NCBI GenBank assembly: GCA_932294295.1
Contig: OW028573.1
Span: 692,001-756,000 of the forward strand
Origin: Alitta virens
Taxonomy: Eukaryota > Annelida > Polychaeta > Phyllodocida > Nereididae
Direction of reading: 5' to 3'
DNA length: 64,000 nt
In this document: piece after piece, positions 10,949-21,339 of the stretch
How the letters are laid out: the number at the start of each line of letters is the position of its first letter
Position numbering within the stretch: the first letter of the stretch is position 1
Notes under the pieces: generated by a model
What the model saw: only the letters and a program-made list of their open reading frames with translations
What the model was told of the DNA's origin: nothing
The model's database searches: none
Made by a program: the position numbers and the translations under genes

Positions 10949-11262
10949 TTAAACTGACTTTTTATTCAAATTTGTTTTGAAATCATTACAGTATTACCCA
11001 CTTGAAGTATTGACCTGTACAGTATTAACTCTCATTTTTATATTCATGTATGTATATATATGTAAACAAAACTGGAACCGACTTGCGTTTATCAAGTAAA
11101 TATTTAGAAATACTGGTAGATTATAGATTGTATATATAGTAGATGTAGACACTAGACCTGTTTTTGTTATGTTGTATATTTGTTTGTTTTGTAATGTTGT
11201 ATGACACATGTATCAATTCCTGATATCAGGCTTGTCAATAAAACGATATATATAGTATAGAA

Positions 11263-12195
11263 AAAACAGTGATAATGGTAATAATAAGTGTGTTCATGAG
11301 TACGCTGCACATGTACACAATTACATGTGGACAACATAGTCCTGCATGCTATAATCTCTGAAAGTTTAAATTCTCTAATGTCAAGGGATATCAAACCTAT
11401 TCATTTTTAGCTTGTCAAGTAAACTTTATTATAACAATTTCGGGTAATTTCTTGCTCACAGTGTCACACACAAAGTTTATTTCAAAGTCAGTTTCATGTG
11501 TGAATTTTTATGCCTGTGTTTTTTTATATTTTGGTTGCAACTTCATTCGATTGGGTAAATGGTTTAGTCATATCATGTAGTTGTCATTAAAGAAGCATGT
11601 TGTATAATTATCAATTGACTGTTTCATACATTATGGCAAGAGCATACAAAAACTTCCAAGAGATTAAAAAGATAATGTCATAAAATTTATATTATAATGA
11701 CATGTTGTCATGTATTATTTTACCAAAACTGCATAAGTTGTCACTCAGCATTATTATATTAACAGACGAAAAGCCCATGAATAAGGATGAAAAGTGTAAA
11801 ACATGTAGGGCCTACAATTTATAATAGTATAAATATTCTTTGGCAGTTTAAGGAGAAAACCAAGCAAAATACATTGCTTACCAAAGGTGATATAAAGCCC
11901 TATAATGCTATATACAGTGAATTGTCAATATTTAACACTAAAAGGCACTGTAGTGTATTGCATATTATTAATAATGTGAAATATGATCTGTTTACGGAGA
12001 TTTTTATAATGCCAAAAATTGCCACTTCTTTGTTATGCAGATAATACAAACTAACACACGACTTTTCAAAGTTTATTACCTTCAGAAACCGGATCCATTG
12101 ATTATGCCATAGTAATGTTGTCAGCTAGCCTAGTTTTGATGAGCACACCCGATCTGCTTTCGGCCATGTTCGTTAAAAAGCCATCGCAGCGCACC
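11263..12195. other. AT-rich spacer, nothing recognised
   Basis: No long open frame, splice-bounded exon or repeat was found. Confidence 0.5.
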
Positions 12196-12209
12196 TAGAA
12201 TGTGATAAA

Positions 12210-12440
12210 CCATGGAGTCACTAGAGAAGGAGGGGAATGTCACGATGGGCAAATAATCTGGTGCCAGTCTTTACCAGCTGATAAACAGTGTGCTGATTGG
12301 CCAAATAAAGTGGGGGTTTCCTAAATGTTTTATAAATAGCACCCATGTGCTCTCATGTTTATAACTAGATTGTATTCAGAGCATTGTTCTCCAACCTATT
12401 CTGTAAAAATGATTCATTAATACAACATTGCACCATAATT
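12210..12440 (+). promoter_or_regulatory. LTR-like promoter block (possible solo or truncated LTR)
   Basis: AGAAGGAGGGGAA (purine tract) is followed at once by TGTCACGATGGGC. Then come a CCAAT-type ATTGGCCAA near 12296, a TATA motif TTTATAAATAGC near 12330 and a segment ending in ACAACATTGCA near 12432. Tract, TG start, TATA and CA end in this order fit the 3' end of an LTR retroelement of about 200 bp. No second copy or target duplication is visible, so this is inference; it could also be an ordinary promoter. Confidence 0.4.
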
Positions 12441-12767
12441 AAAATATAGAATCTGATGAACAGTAGATACAGAGTCACGGCAGAACAGAAACATCATGAT
12501 ATTATAATATTAGCAATATAACCAAAAATATAAATCAACTAATTTACCATATATTTATATCCTACAATATCTCAACAGTGTTAAAAGGGGGGGGGGATGT
12601 TAATTTACATCAGACATGCAAATAATTAATTTAGTAACTGTAACCATAATTTTATGTATCTTTTCAAATATAGTTTTCATATAATTATTTTGACATGGTA
12701 TATATTTTTATGTCATGACATGATATGTTATATCTTGTCTGACATGATAAAAAATTGTTTTTGGGAT

Positions 12768-13393
12768 ATTCAATGTCAGATCATCCAGATTTTGGAAAAT
12801 TTTCCAGGTGACCCACTCAGAATGCCTTGAAAAAATTCACATGTGCTTGTCTACCCATAGTTGGAAAAACTGCCAAATATTAGGTCTATATCTCAATTAG
12901 TTTTCGTTTTACAGCCCTTTAAAATTTGATTAATTTTTAAAAAATTTTCGCCCATGCATTTTCGGGCAACTTTGGCAGCTTATAGCTGCACTATAAATGC
13001 TACTGTAAGGCTGAAATTTTCATCCCAAGGTATTCGAAAATGGTCTGAAATCAAATGAAACTCCAGTTTATTTTGCATGGTTGGGCTACAAAATCAGTCG
13101 AAAAACCAATATAATAAAAAACGAGGCTTTATTTAATAAGCCATAGCTCCAAGACTAATCATGATATGATGCTGACAATTTTTTTAAAGTTCCTATGATA
13201 TTTCTCTGTATAAAAAAGCATTCGTTTTGCTTAAATCTTCAGTAGATCTTCTGTAATGAATATAATTGTATGTGGATTTTTTCGATTTTGCAAAAAATCG
13301 CCATATTTTGCATCACTGTTTGACCATGTTCACCAGTTATGCACCTCTTTCAAATTTTTACCATGTATTCTTACACATCTAAACATAATCTAG
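12768..13393 (+). repeat. Left inverted arm
   Basis: Pairs with 15941-16550. Non-coding and AT-rich. Confidence 0.8.
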
Positions 13394-13779
13394 AAAGTGT
13401 CATTCGACAGGTTTAAGCCTTATTTCCACAGTCACATATAAACAGCTGTGTTGGCATGAACAAACAATAGGTGACTACAGCAATAATTCTTAATTCATCG
13501 TGAATACATAATGATTTTATTGCACAATGAACTGTTCATATTTTCAATGTTTAGCTAATACAATACAATTTAAGGGGAAAAAAATCGAGGAATATTTGCA
13601 CAATCCTGCTGATGTAAATTTGTCTCACCTAACAGTGAATTAAAAGTCAATATATGTTGTCACTATAGAGACCATCAGTTATCAGCTGAATGGCATTTTT
13701 GTGCCACTAGTCATGGCAAAAGCCCATGCGAAGGGGTTGGGGGGACAGTAAAGAGGCTTGAATATTTTCTTGTTATTCA

Positions 13780-14165
13780 GGTTTCAGTTCAGCAGAATTG
13801 TGCAAAATTTCAACTCCTGGATCGCTTTGACAAATGCAGAACAGTGGCAGGTATTAAGTCAAACCACAGCTTTGTTCCTCAGTCTAGCAACATATTGTAT
13901 GTACACAATTGTAACTGTTGGCAGTGATAATGAAAGTGAAGCTACAGCAAGTCAGGTGATAGTAGTGAAGATTACCAGCCAGGTAAATACGTGGCATGTA
14001 TGTATGATGCCGAGTGCTATGTGGGCAGCATAAAAGATAGATCTGAGAAGCATTCAGACGTTTTGGTATCATTTATGAAATAATCAAGAAATGATTGGTT
14101 TTCATGGCCTGCAAGATCACGGAAAGATGAATGCTGGATTCCTCTCCAGCATTAATTTCTTAAGT
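13780..14165 (+). pseudogene. Decayed transposon-associated protein fragment
   Basis: Two stretches read as protein. 13782-13925 gives QQNCAKFQLLDRFDKCRTVA and then SNHSFVPQSS. 13950-14155 gives YQPGKYVACMYDAECYVG, then DVLVSFMK, a TAA stop, FSWPARS and ECWIPLQH, followed by a second stop. The second stretch has the rhythm of a small beta-rich domain (G-x-W/Y-V-G, D-V-L-V-x-F-M, W-P, C-W-x-P) that I recall at the C-terminus of transposon-associated proteins in invertebrates. At least two nonsense codons make it a pseudogene. It lies between the inverted arms, so it may be the remains of the element's own protein. Confidence 0.5.
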
Positions 14166-14230
14166 CATGAGTGACCTCAACAAAATCAAAACTAAATATC
14201 AGCAGTTTCTTCAAACTGAATAAATCTGGT

Positions 14231-15446
14231 GTTTATTGTTTATTGTTTATTGAATAAAGCTACTCTTCCCAAAGGCTTAATGACATGCCGCTTTAGGGAA
14301 GAGTATACAGTTACAAATTTAATGTAATAAAAGGAAATTTGCATAAGAGTAGAAGATTATGACAAGCAATTTTGATTTGTAGGCCTATTAAATTGGCATG
14401 AGTAACAATTTGGTATATTGCAATCATCAATATAAGCCTCAACTGTCTTCTTTTTCACATATAATTTAAAACCGTGGAAGCTATGTGTGTTTATTTTTTC
14501 TTTAAAAATACTTGGCATATTGTTTAACATTTTAGGACAGGTATAGGATTTACTGTGTCTGGCAAATTCATGTCTCACAGCGGGTAGCTTTATATTGTTG
14601 ATATGTCTAGTTACATATCTGTGGGTTTTATTTTCTAATTTTTTTTTCATTTCATTGGTGAAGTAATGAGGTAGCAATGAGTTTTCAAATTTAAAGCATA
14701 ATTTATAGTCCTGCAGTGAACATAGATCTTTAATTTTTAACATATTTAATTTTCAAAAAAGCTCAGTGGTATGGGCTCTGTAATGGCTCTTTGTGATGAT
14801 ACGCATGGCTTTTCTGGAGAGATGTTAATTTCTTAGATTTCCAGCCCCATATCAGTATTAAGGCATTGTATATATTAAGAAGTGCATTCAAAGGAAGTTG
14901 TTGTTTTATCTTTGTCATGATTCCCAGGGTTCTAGATATTTTCTTGGATATAACTTCAATGTGATGAGTCCCTTTCAAATGTTTATCTATAACTATACCC
15001 AAAAAGTTAAATCTATCAACAAATTCTATCTTCATGCCATTTATGAATAATTCTGGATGCTGTATTTTCTTTTTTGGTATATGGAATAGTATTGCTTTTG
15101 TTTTTTCTACATTTAAAGAGAGTTTGTTTACTTTTAACCAGTCAGATATTGATTGTAATTCATTATTCAATATTTCAGGATCGTTTGTAAAGTCCGAATT
15201 TATATTTGCGAAAAGTGTAGTGTCGTCTGCATACAGTAAAGGTCTAAATTTTTGAGTTGCGTTAACTATGTCGTTAACATAGATAATGAAAAGCAAGGAC
15301 CCAAGTATGGAGCCCTGCGGTACACCACATTTAATTATCGAATGATTAGAAGAGATATCGCCATAATTTACATATTGAATCCTGTTATTTAAATAGCTTG
15401 TTAGTAGATCTAGGGATTTGTCTCTAATGCCATAGTGTTTATGTGA
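14231..15446 (-). mobile_element. 5'-truncated CR1/Jockey-type LINE, pseudogene
   Basis: On the minus strand the RT reads from about 15,440: HKHYGIRDKSLDLL, VPQGSILGSLLFIIYVND and then LLYADDTTLF, SLNVEKTKA and FNFLGIVID. This order is typical of CR1/Jockey-clade RTs. The frame changes near 14,800 and a TGA interrupts it near 14,750; the C-terminal part (14357-14743) ends normally. The 3' end is a (CAATAAA)-type repeat of three units at 14231-14251 on the plus strand as GTTTATT, the usual microsatellite-like tail of this group. It is inserted inside the inverted-arm element, hence younger than it. Confidence 0.88.
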
Positions 15447-15940
15447 TGTTGTTTATTGATATTTCGATGTAAATGTTGCCTAGAGCTGGTTTTGATATGA
15501 AATACCAGACATTACTAAAAAATTCATTAGTGGCACTTTATCAACTGTGATTGTGCTATTTTTGTACATGTATATTTGATATTATTTGTCTCAGTTGTCT
15601 ATTACGCTACTGCATCATCACTATGTATGCTTGATTTTAGTATTCTTTAATTGAAGCTAACTATGTATGCAGATATTTGTGTAGATTGTGTTCTTAGAAA
15701 GCTATGTAATCTTGTAAAAGCAACATTCCGGGTGTCTCTTTCTATTTTATTTAAGCCTGAATGAAACAACTTTTATAAATTCCATACAATTCTGCTCTTA
15801 TGCCAAAATGTCTATATTTAAATATGGAAGAAATGCAATACTTTCATATGACGAATGTTTCGAAGGAACATGCTGAACGACGCTTGCTAAAGAAATTATA
15901 ACTAAAAAAGTAAGCTAAACACCATCTTGAATTTTTTTAG

Positions 15941-16550
15941 ACTATGTTCAGATGTGTAAGAATACATGGTAAAAATTTGAAAGAGGTGAATAACTGGTGA
16001 CATGGTCAAATAATGATGCAAAATATGCTAAATCGAAAAAATCCACATACAATTATATTTACTAGAGGTGATCTACTAAAGATTAAAGCAAAATGAATGC
16101 TTTTTTATACAGAGAAATATCATAGGAACTTTAAAAAAACAAATCAGCACCATATCATTATTAGTCTTGGAGCTATGGCTTATTAAATAAAGCCTTGCTT
16201 TTTGTTATATTAGTTTTTCGACTGATTTTGTAGCCTCACCATGCAAAATAAACTGGAGATACACTTGATTTCTAAATTCCTTGGGATGGATATAGTCTGT
16301 GCAGCAAATTTCAGCCTTACAGTAGCATTTATAGTGCAGCTATAAGCTGCCAAAGTTGCCCGAAAATGCATTGGCGAAAAAACTAAAAAATTTAATTAAA
16401 TTTCAATGGGCTGTAAAACAAAAGCTAATTGAGGTATAGACCTAATATTTGGCAGTTTTTCATACTATGGGCAGATAAGCACACATGATTTTTTTTCAGG
16501 GCATTCTAGGGGGGGGTCACCTGGCACCCCTGGATGATTTGACATGGAAT
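15941..16550 (-). repeat. Right inverted arm
   Basis: Reverse complement, with mismatches, of 12768-13393. Confidence 0.8.
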
Positions 16551-17765
16551 GACCCTTTTACTCTGTTGAACACAGTCTTTTAGGAATAATTAGCTAATTT
16601 TTGGTAAGAATTTCCATGAATAACATGCAAAAATAAATTTACAATGATACCAAACATGATAGATACAGTAATTCATAATTACAGAAACTGTATGTATTGA
16701 ATCGTGAGTCATTCGACAGTGACATTCAATATAAATCCGCAATAATCATTAAAATTACTCAAATTCACACTATCTGAAACACTGTCAGAGTGCATATATG
16801 CTTCCTGTTGGTTCTATTCTGATTTATTTTAGATTTACCAAATTGCAATTCCCCTGGGTAATGTGTAGAAGAAGAATTACTAAATATATTAATGTCCATG
16901 TGCTCAACAATTCTTCCAGAAGTTTTCTTGAATAATCTTCATGATGCTTGATTGCTATGTGGGCATTCACTGAGGGTTTTGCTGCAGCGCAGCCTATGTT
17001 TGCAGTGGTTATCCTTTATCAATAGCTATCAGTATTCGAAGGGTTTTCACCAATGCAGGATGCTGCCCTCTGGCAGATTCTAACTAAATTATCCTGACCA
17101 AGCCACTTTTGAACGATTTAGATTTCATTTTACATTGTTTAACTTATTGACATACCAGCCTGTTTAGACCAGGTCTGTCCCTTTGCAGATTAAGATGGCA
17201 CACATTTTTACCATTTAATAAAATCTTGCTATGAGAAAATATATATCATGAAAAACAATTATATATATGAAGTTAATTGTGCCCACTAAATGAGACATAC
17301 AAATATAAATGTCTAAAATAATTAAATATTTTTGACACAAACCATAAAACCTCACCAATTTCTCCATCTTAACTTCTATTATACCTACATATAAGGTATT
17401 TAGCTTTTAGAATGTCTACATCATGGTACTTTCACTTTCTAAACTTTCATTTGACATTTGTATCATAATAATTGATGATAATGAGGAAAAAAGCTAAAAC
17501 CTTTCTTTGCTCCACTCCCTAAACTGTATGGTTAAAATGACATCCATTTGGACAGATAAGTGTATTTGTTTTAAACTTAATAACTTCATTATCATACTCT
17601 TTATATAATAGTAAATACATTCATATTAATAAATAAACAAAAATAAATAATTGGCAAAAATTATGATAATTTGCACTTTTACTAGGATCTATAGGCACTT
17701 CACTAATTACTTTGTGAGCAAAGGTTCCTTTATAACCTATGTTTTTACATGTACATAAATACAAA
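16551..17765. other. AT-rich spacer, nothing recognised
   Basis: No gene or repeat structure seen. Confidence 0.5.
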
Positions 17766-17776
17766 TATATATATAT

Positions 17777-17836
<60 letters not shown>
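17766..17836. repeat. (TA)n microsatellite
   Basis: More than 25 TA units, flanked by a short ACACAC end. Confidence 0.97.
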
Positions 17837-17841
<5 letters not shown>

Positions 17842-17991
17842 AATACATATTTTATAATAATAATTCCTTAGTTAGTTAGTTCCTTACTTACACATACTTA
17901 CTTACTTACACATTGTACATAACCATATCCTTACTTAGTTGCTTCGTTAGTCACCTATAGTTTAGCTACTTTGTTACTTATATGTATCCAG

Positions 17992-18055
17992 ATAAGATAA
18001 GATAAGATAAGATAAGATAATATTAAGTGACTGATTTGCAGATAGACAGATAGAC

Positions 18056-18131
<76 letters not shown>

Positions 18132-18190
18132 AGATAGATTGATAGATAGATTAATAGATAGATTGATAGATAGATAGATAGATAGATAGA
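17992..18190. repeat. Compound (GATAA)n/(GATA)n/(GATT)n microsatellite
   Basis: GATAA units at 17,993-18,020 are followed, after a short gap, by GACA, GAAA, GATA and GATT tetranucleotides. Confidence 0.97.
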
Positions 18191-18539
18191 TGGATTGGGC
18201 CCGCTGGAAATTAACATTTTACAATATATCAAATGTGGAAAACTATTGAATCATACTTATTTAAATTGTTATTTAAAACAATCAAAATACTAAGAGCATG
18301 GGTATAATATAAAGACTGGGGCTGCTAAATTAATACAACAATCAAAGCAAGTTGACAGAAAATTTATTAGCCAATATATAATAATACAAAAGAATGCATT
18401 TTGCTGCTAAGCTCATTCAAACCACGTAAAAATAATTAATAACATTGTTGATGCAAAAGGAATAATTATGAATTATTAAAAACATGCACAGCAGAGGGGT
18501 AAAAACTATTAATAAAAGGCTTGTTAGCATAAAAAGTCC

Positions 18540-19290
18540 TTCAACGTTTTCCACATCTTAAAAAGGTAAGATAGAATTTGCAGGTTGGCATCATCTTTGA
18601 TTATGGCTACAGTTCTTTTTCTGCCTCTTTCATTATGCTGTGGAGTGATGGCAGGCCAGTTCCAATTATTTTCTCAGCATTGCGAATAACAGAGCTGAGT
18701 TTCTTGATATCCGTCTTAGTAGCTGACTCGAACTGTAACGGATCTTGTTAAAACTTTTCAATTATGGCACGGTAGAAACTGACTAGAATGAACTGCTGCG
18801 CCTGGAAGGATTTTAAAGTTCGTAGAAAATTTAGTCGCTGGCAAGCTTTTTTCATAATGTCAGTGCAATTTCCATGCCACTTCAAGTCAAGAAATTTGAA
18901 GCTTGCAACTTCTTCAACAGTCTGATCATTGATAACAAGGGGAGATTTGCTGTTCTTTCAACTTCTAAAATCGATGATGACTGCCTAGGTTTTGGCAACA
19001 TTAAGAGTCAAATTGTTTTTATCACATATCTCTTTGTTGCTCCACAGATTTTTGTGTCATCGGCAAATGTAACAACAAGAGTATTCTCATAGAGAGCCAC
19101 ACAGTCATAGGTGAAGATAGACTACAGCATGAGTGATGAATGGTTATCCTCACCCATTGCTGACGAATTTTCAGAAAGTCTAAAATCCAGTCACACAAAG
19201 CAGCAGGAAATTTGGGTTCATGTAAGAGTTTGTTGTGTAATTTTTCCGTTGGTGAAGACATAGATTGATGGTGTAGTGAGCAAAAAAATA
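18540..19290 (-). pseudogene. Decayed Rex1/CR1-like LINE reverse transcriptase
   Basis: Reading the minus strand from about 19,260 gives LHNKLLHEP...AALCDWILDFL, then TFADDTKICG (RT catalytic ADD), LTLNVAKT, PLVINDQTVEEVASFKFL, KKACQRLNFLRTLKSF, FYRAIIEKF, VIRNAEKIIGTGLPSL. This order is that of Rex1/CR1-type elements in fishes and invertebrates. Several stops (for example after EKF) and frame changes, plus a deletion between DFL and ADD, show it is dead. The 3' end near 18,540 is not clear. Confidence 0.8.
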
Positions 19291-19299
19291 TGAGGCAAG

Positions 19300-21160
19300 C
19301 CAATATATATCAGTATGTTAGCAGCAAAAATTCTGTAATTGCAACAGAATGCTTAAATTCTTGCAATAAGAGCTTTTTTCCTACCTTGAAAAAGGTTTCC
19401 TGATGATAACAGTCAAATGTTAACATTTCAGAAGATGCTGTGCCTACGCCCAATACAAAAAAATTGATTAATTTTGGCAATTACCGAGGGTTTATCTCAA
19501 CTTGAATAATATGTCATGAACAAACAACAAGAAAAGGGTAACAAGTGGGCAATTCCCAGGTAAGCAAACCATTTGGAAGGCTTTATAAAGTCTGAAATGA
19601 ATATAAGAGAATTTCTGTAAAAAGAAGGCTGCCTGCAGAAAATTAGGGACATTAGAATTATGAAAAAATAGTTTGCCTCATTTTTTATTTGTCCACCAGT
19701 GTAGGGCTTTCCGAATGTGTTCCAATTCAAATTTGCTTTTCCTCTAGTGGCCTAGTTTAGAATTGCCCACTGTCCAAGACAGTTTATTCCAAGCCAAAAT
19801 AAACTGAATTGTTGAGCAAGGCTAAACTCATTTGTCATATTTTTCATTCAGGTAACGCCAGCATCTTCCTGCAATAGTTTGACTGATTTCATAAGGAAAC
19901 AGTATTTCAAGGCAGTGAAAAAACCTTAACCCTGACCTGATTAATAAATGAGCAATCAACATAATTTTTACTGATTTGATTAGATTTTTAATGATTACTG
20001 AAACTAGTTGAGTGTAATGTGAATATTGTTAGCGGTCTGAAACCAAACTATTATAAAATGATTTTATAATTGCATATTTCGAAGTTAAATAGCAATGTAA
20101 CTCAGATGGAGTTTCACTGTTTGTCGTCTCAGAATGTCACTTAGAGCATTTTGTGACAATCAAATGACAATCAAATGATGCCACATGTACTTACATGCAT
20201 TGCATTACAGCATCATGCAATTAGCATTCATTAAGCATGTCTTGTATATCTGCTCTGTAACCTCCAAATATAAACCCATTCTATAATGAGAATCAATAGG
20301 ACAAGAATGAGTCTGTTTTTCTTATAACTAATGAAATGATTTTAGTATTTGTCGGAATGTTATTGCAATGATCTCTAGTGAATCCTCTTTTCTGAATATC
20401 TGCTTCACCAGATATAGATCTCCATGCAGCATTGTCCTAATGATGATGGTGAATCTTTATATACTTTGCATACTTTTAAAAATTCCATTGGGCACATGCA
20501 CTGCAATATGGCATTATATCCATGCCAAAACAAACGGGCGTTTATTGCCAATTTCTTACAAGCAAATCTATATACGGGCGTATCGAGCGTAGTCGGGCGT
20601 CCAAAAAATAATAATCTAATTCAAAATAAGGGCATAAAATAATTATGAAGGCTTATGAAATACAATCACTATGATGTATTAGCTAATATAATAATTAGGA
20701 TGTATCAACCAATAACCACTTTGTGTTGACTATCGCCAAAAGTATATGTTGCATGTGACTTTCTTCAATTTCACATATGATGCTTTATGCCCTGACTTCC
20801 TACTAAGACTGCAACAAATATGCTTTTCGTTCATGGGTCAATAGCTATACCTATATACTAAATTATCATAAAGATCAATGATTTTTTTTACGAAACTCTG
20901 ATAAGGTATCTCAAAGGCTATCACACGGGTCTTCATAAGGCTCCTACCCACGCTTCAAGGTTTCTTCATATGAAATTGTTGCTCCCACCAGCCACTATTC
21001 AGATTCCAGGGGCCTTTGTTTTCTTTGTTCTTTTTATATAATCAACATAATTCAAAGTGGGGGGTGGCTCAGATCTTGTAAAAGATTTATAATATAACTA
21101 TAATACTACTGCTAATAAGAAGTTTTAAAGACAACTAGAAAACTCAATTCAATTTCAATA
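19300..21160. other. Spacer, nothing firmly supported
   Basis: AT-rich with no splice-bounded coding segment. ACGGGCGT-type words recur three times at 20,533-20,600 (CGGGCGTTTATT, ACGGGCGTATCG, GTCGGGCGTCC), perhaps the end of a small element. Confidence 0.45.
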
Positions 21161-21164
21161 ACAT

Positions 21165-21170
21165 TTTATT
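21165..21170 (-). terminator. Poly(A) signal AATAAA for the exon at 21,180
   Basis: AATAAA on the minus strand starts 10 bases after the stop codon, which would give a very short 3' UTR. Confidence 0.65.
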
Positions 21171-21179
21171 TGTAAACAT

Positions 21180-21336
21180 TTAAAAAAAATTTGGCCATGC
21201 AAGTTTAACATGTTTTGTGCTCTCGGCCAGCAAATGTTCTGCCATGTCACTCTTGGCAGCCACACTGTAGCATTCCATGACAGGGCACCTTACTGGTCTC
21301 TTGTCGCACTTGAGTATGTGCTCCGTTACGGAATAC
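21180..21336 (-). CDS. Terminal exon of a TRAF-type zinc-finger protein
   Basis: On the minus strand a good acceptor (TTTTCTTTTTGCAG) is followed by 157 coding bases. After one base that completes a split codon it reads YSVTEHILKCDKRPVRCP...C and continues to SDMAEHLL, TKHVKLAWPNFF and a TAA stop. Spaced C and H residues (H...C...CP...C...H...H) fit a TRAF-type zinc finger. The split-codon phase matches the exon at 25,421-25,533 (that exon leaves two bases, this one supplies one). The alternative frame ends after 29 codons and lacks ordered Cys/His spacing. The function of the whole protein is not known. Confidence 0.75.
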
Positions 21337-21339
21337 CTG

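Larger units (their letters stand above)
8891..11262 (+). mobile_element. 5'-truncated LINE with 3' UTR and AT-repeat tail
   Basis: The reverse transcriptase frame (8891-10417) begins inside the RT domain; there is no endonuclease domain, so the copy is 5'-truncated. A C-terminal zinc-knuckle-like segment continues in another frame (to 10727). The 3' UTR holds a 73-bp tandem duplication and ends near 11,240-11,262 with ATGACACATGTATC, a TTGTCAATAAAA poly(A)-like motif and an AT repeat. The element at 39,820-41,705 shares this 3' end and the protein, so both belong to one family. I could not place the clade. Confidence 0.88.
12768..16550. mobile_element. Long-inverted-repeat element (~3.8 kb) with nested LINE
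   Basis: Arms of about 620 bp face each other: 12768-13393 and 15941-16550. They match from the outer ATTC(A/C)ATGTCARATCATCC through a shared CAGCTTATAGCTGCACTATAA and AAGCCATAGCTCCAAGACTA to an inner CACATCTRAACATARTCTA. They differ by scattered substitutions and small indels. The centre holds a decayed plus-strand protein fragment (13,780-14,165) and a CR1/Jockey-type LINE in minus orientation. It could be a DNA transposon with long TIRs or an inverted duplication. No clear target duplication is seen. Confidence 0.75.

Noticed and set aside
17621..18232. Tyr/Ile- and Ser/Ile-rich frames on minus strand
   Set aside because: Translations of TA and GATA microsatellites.
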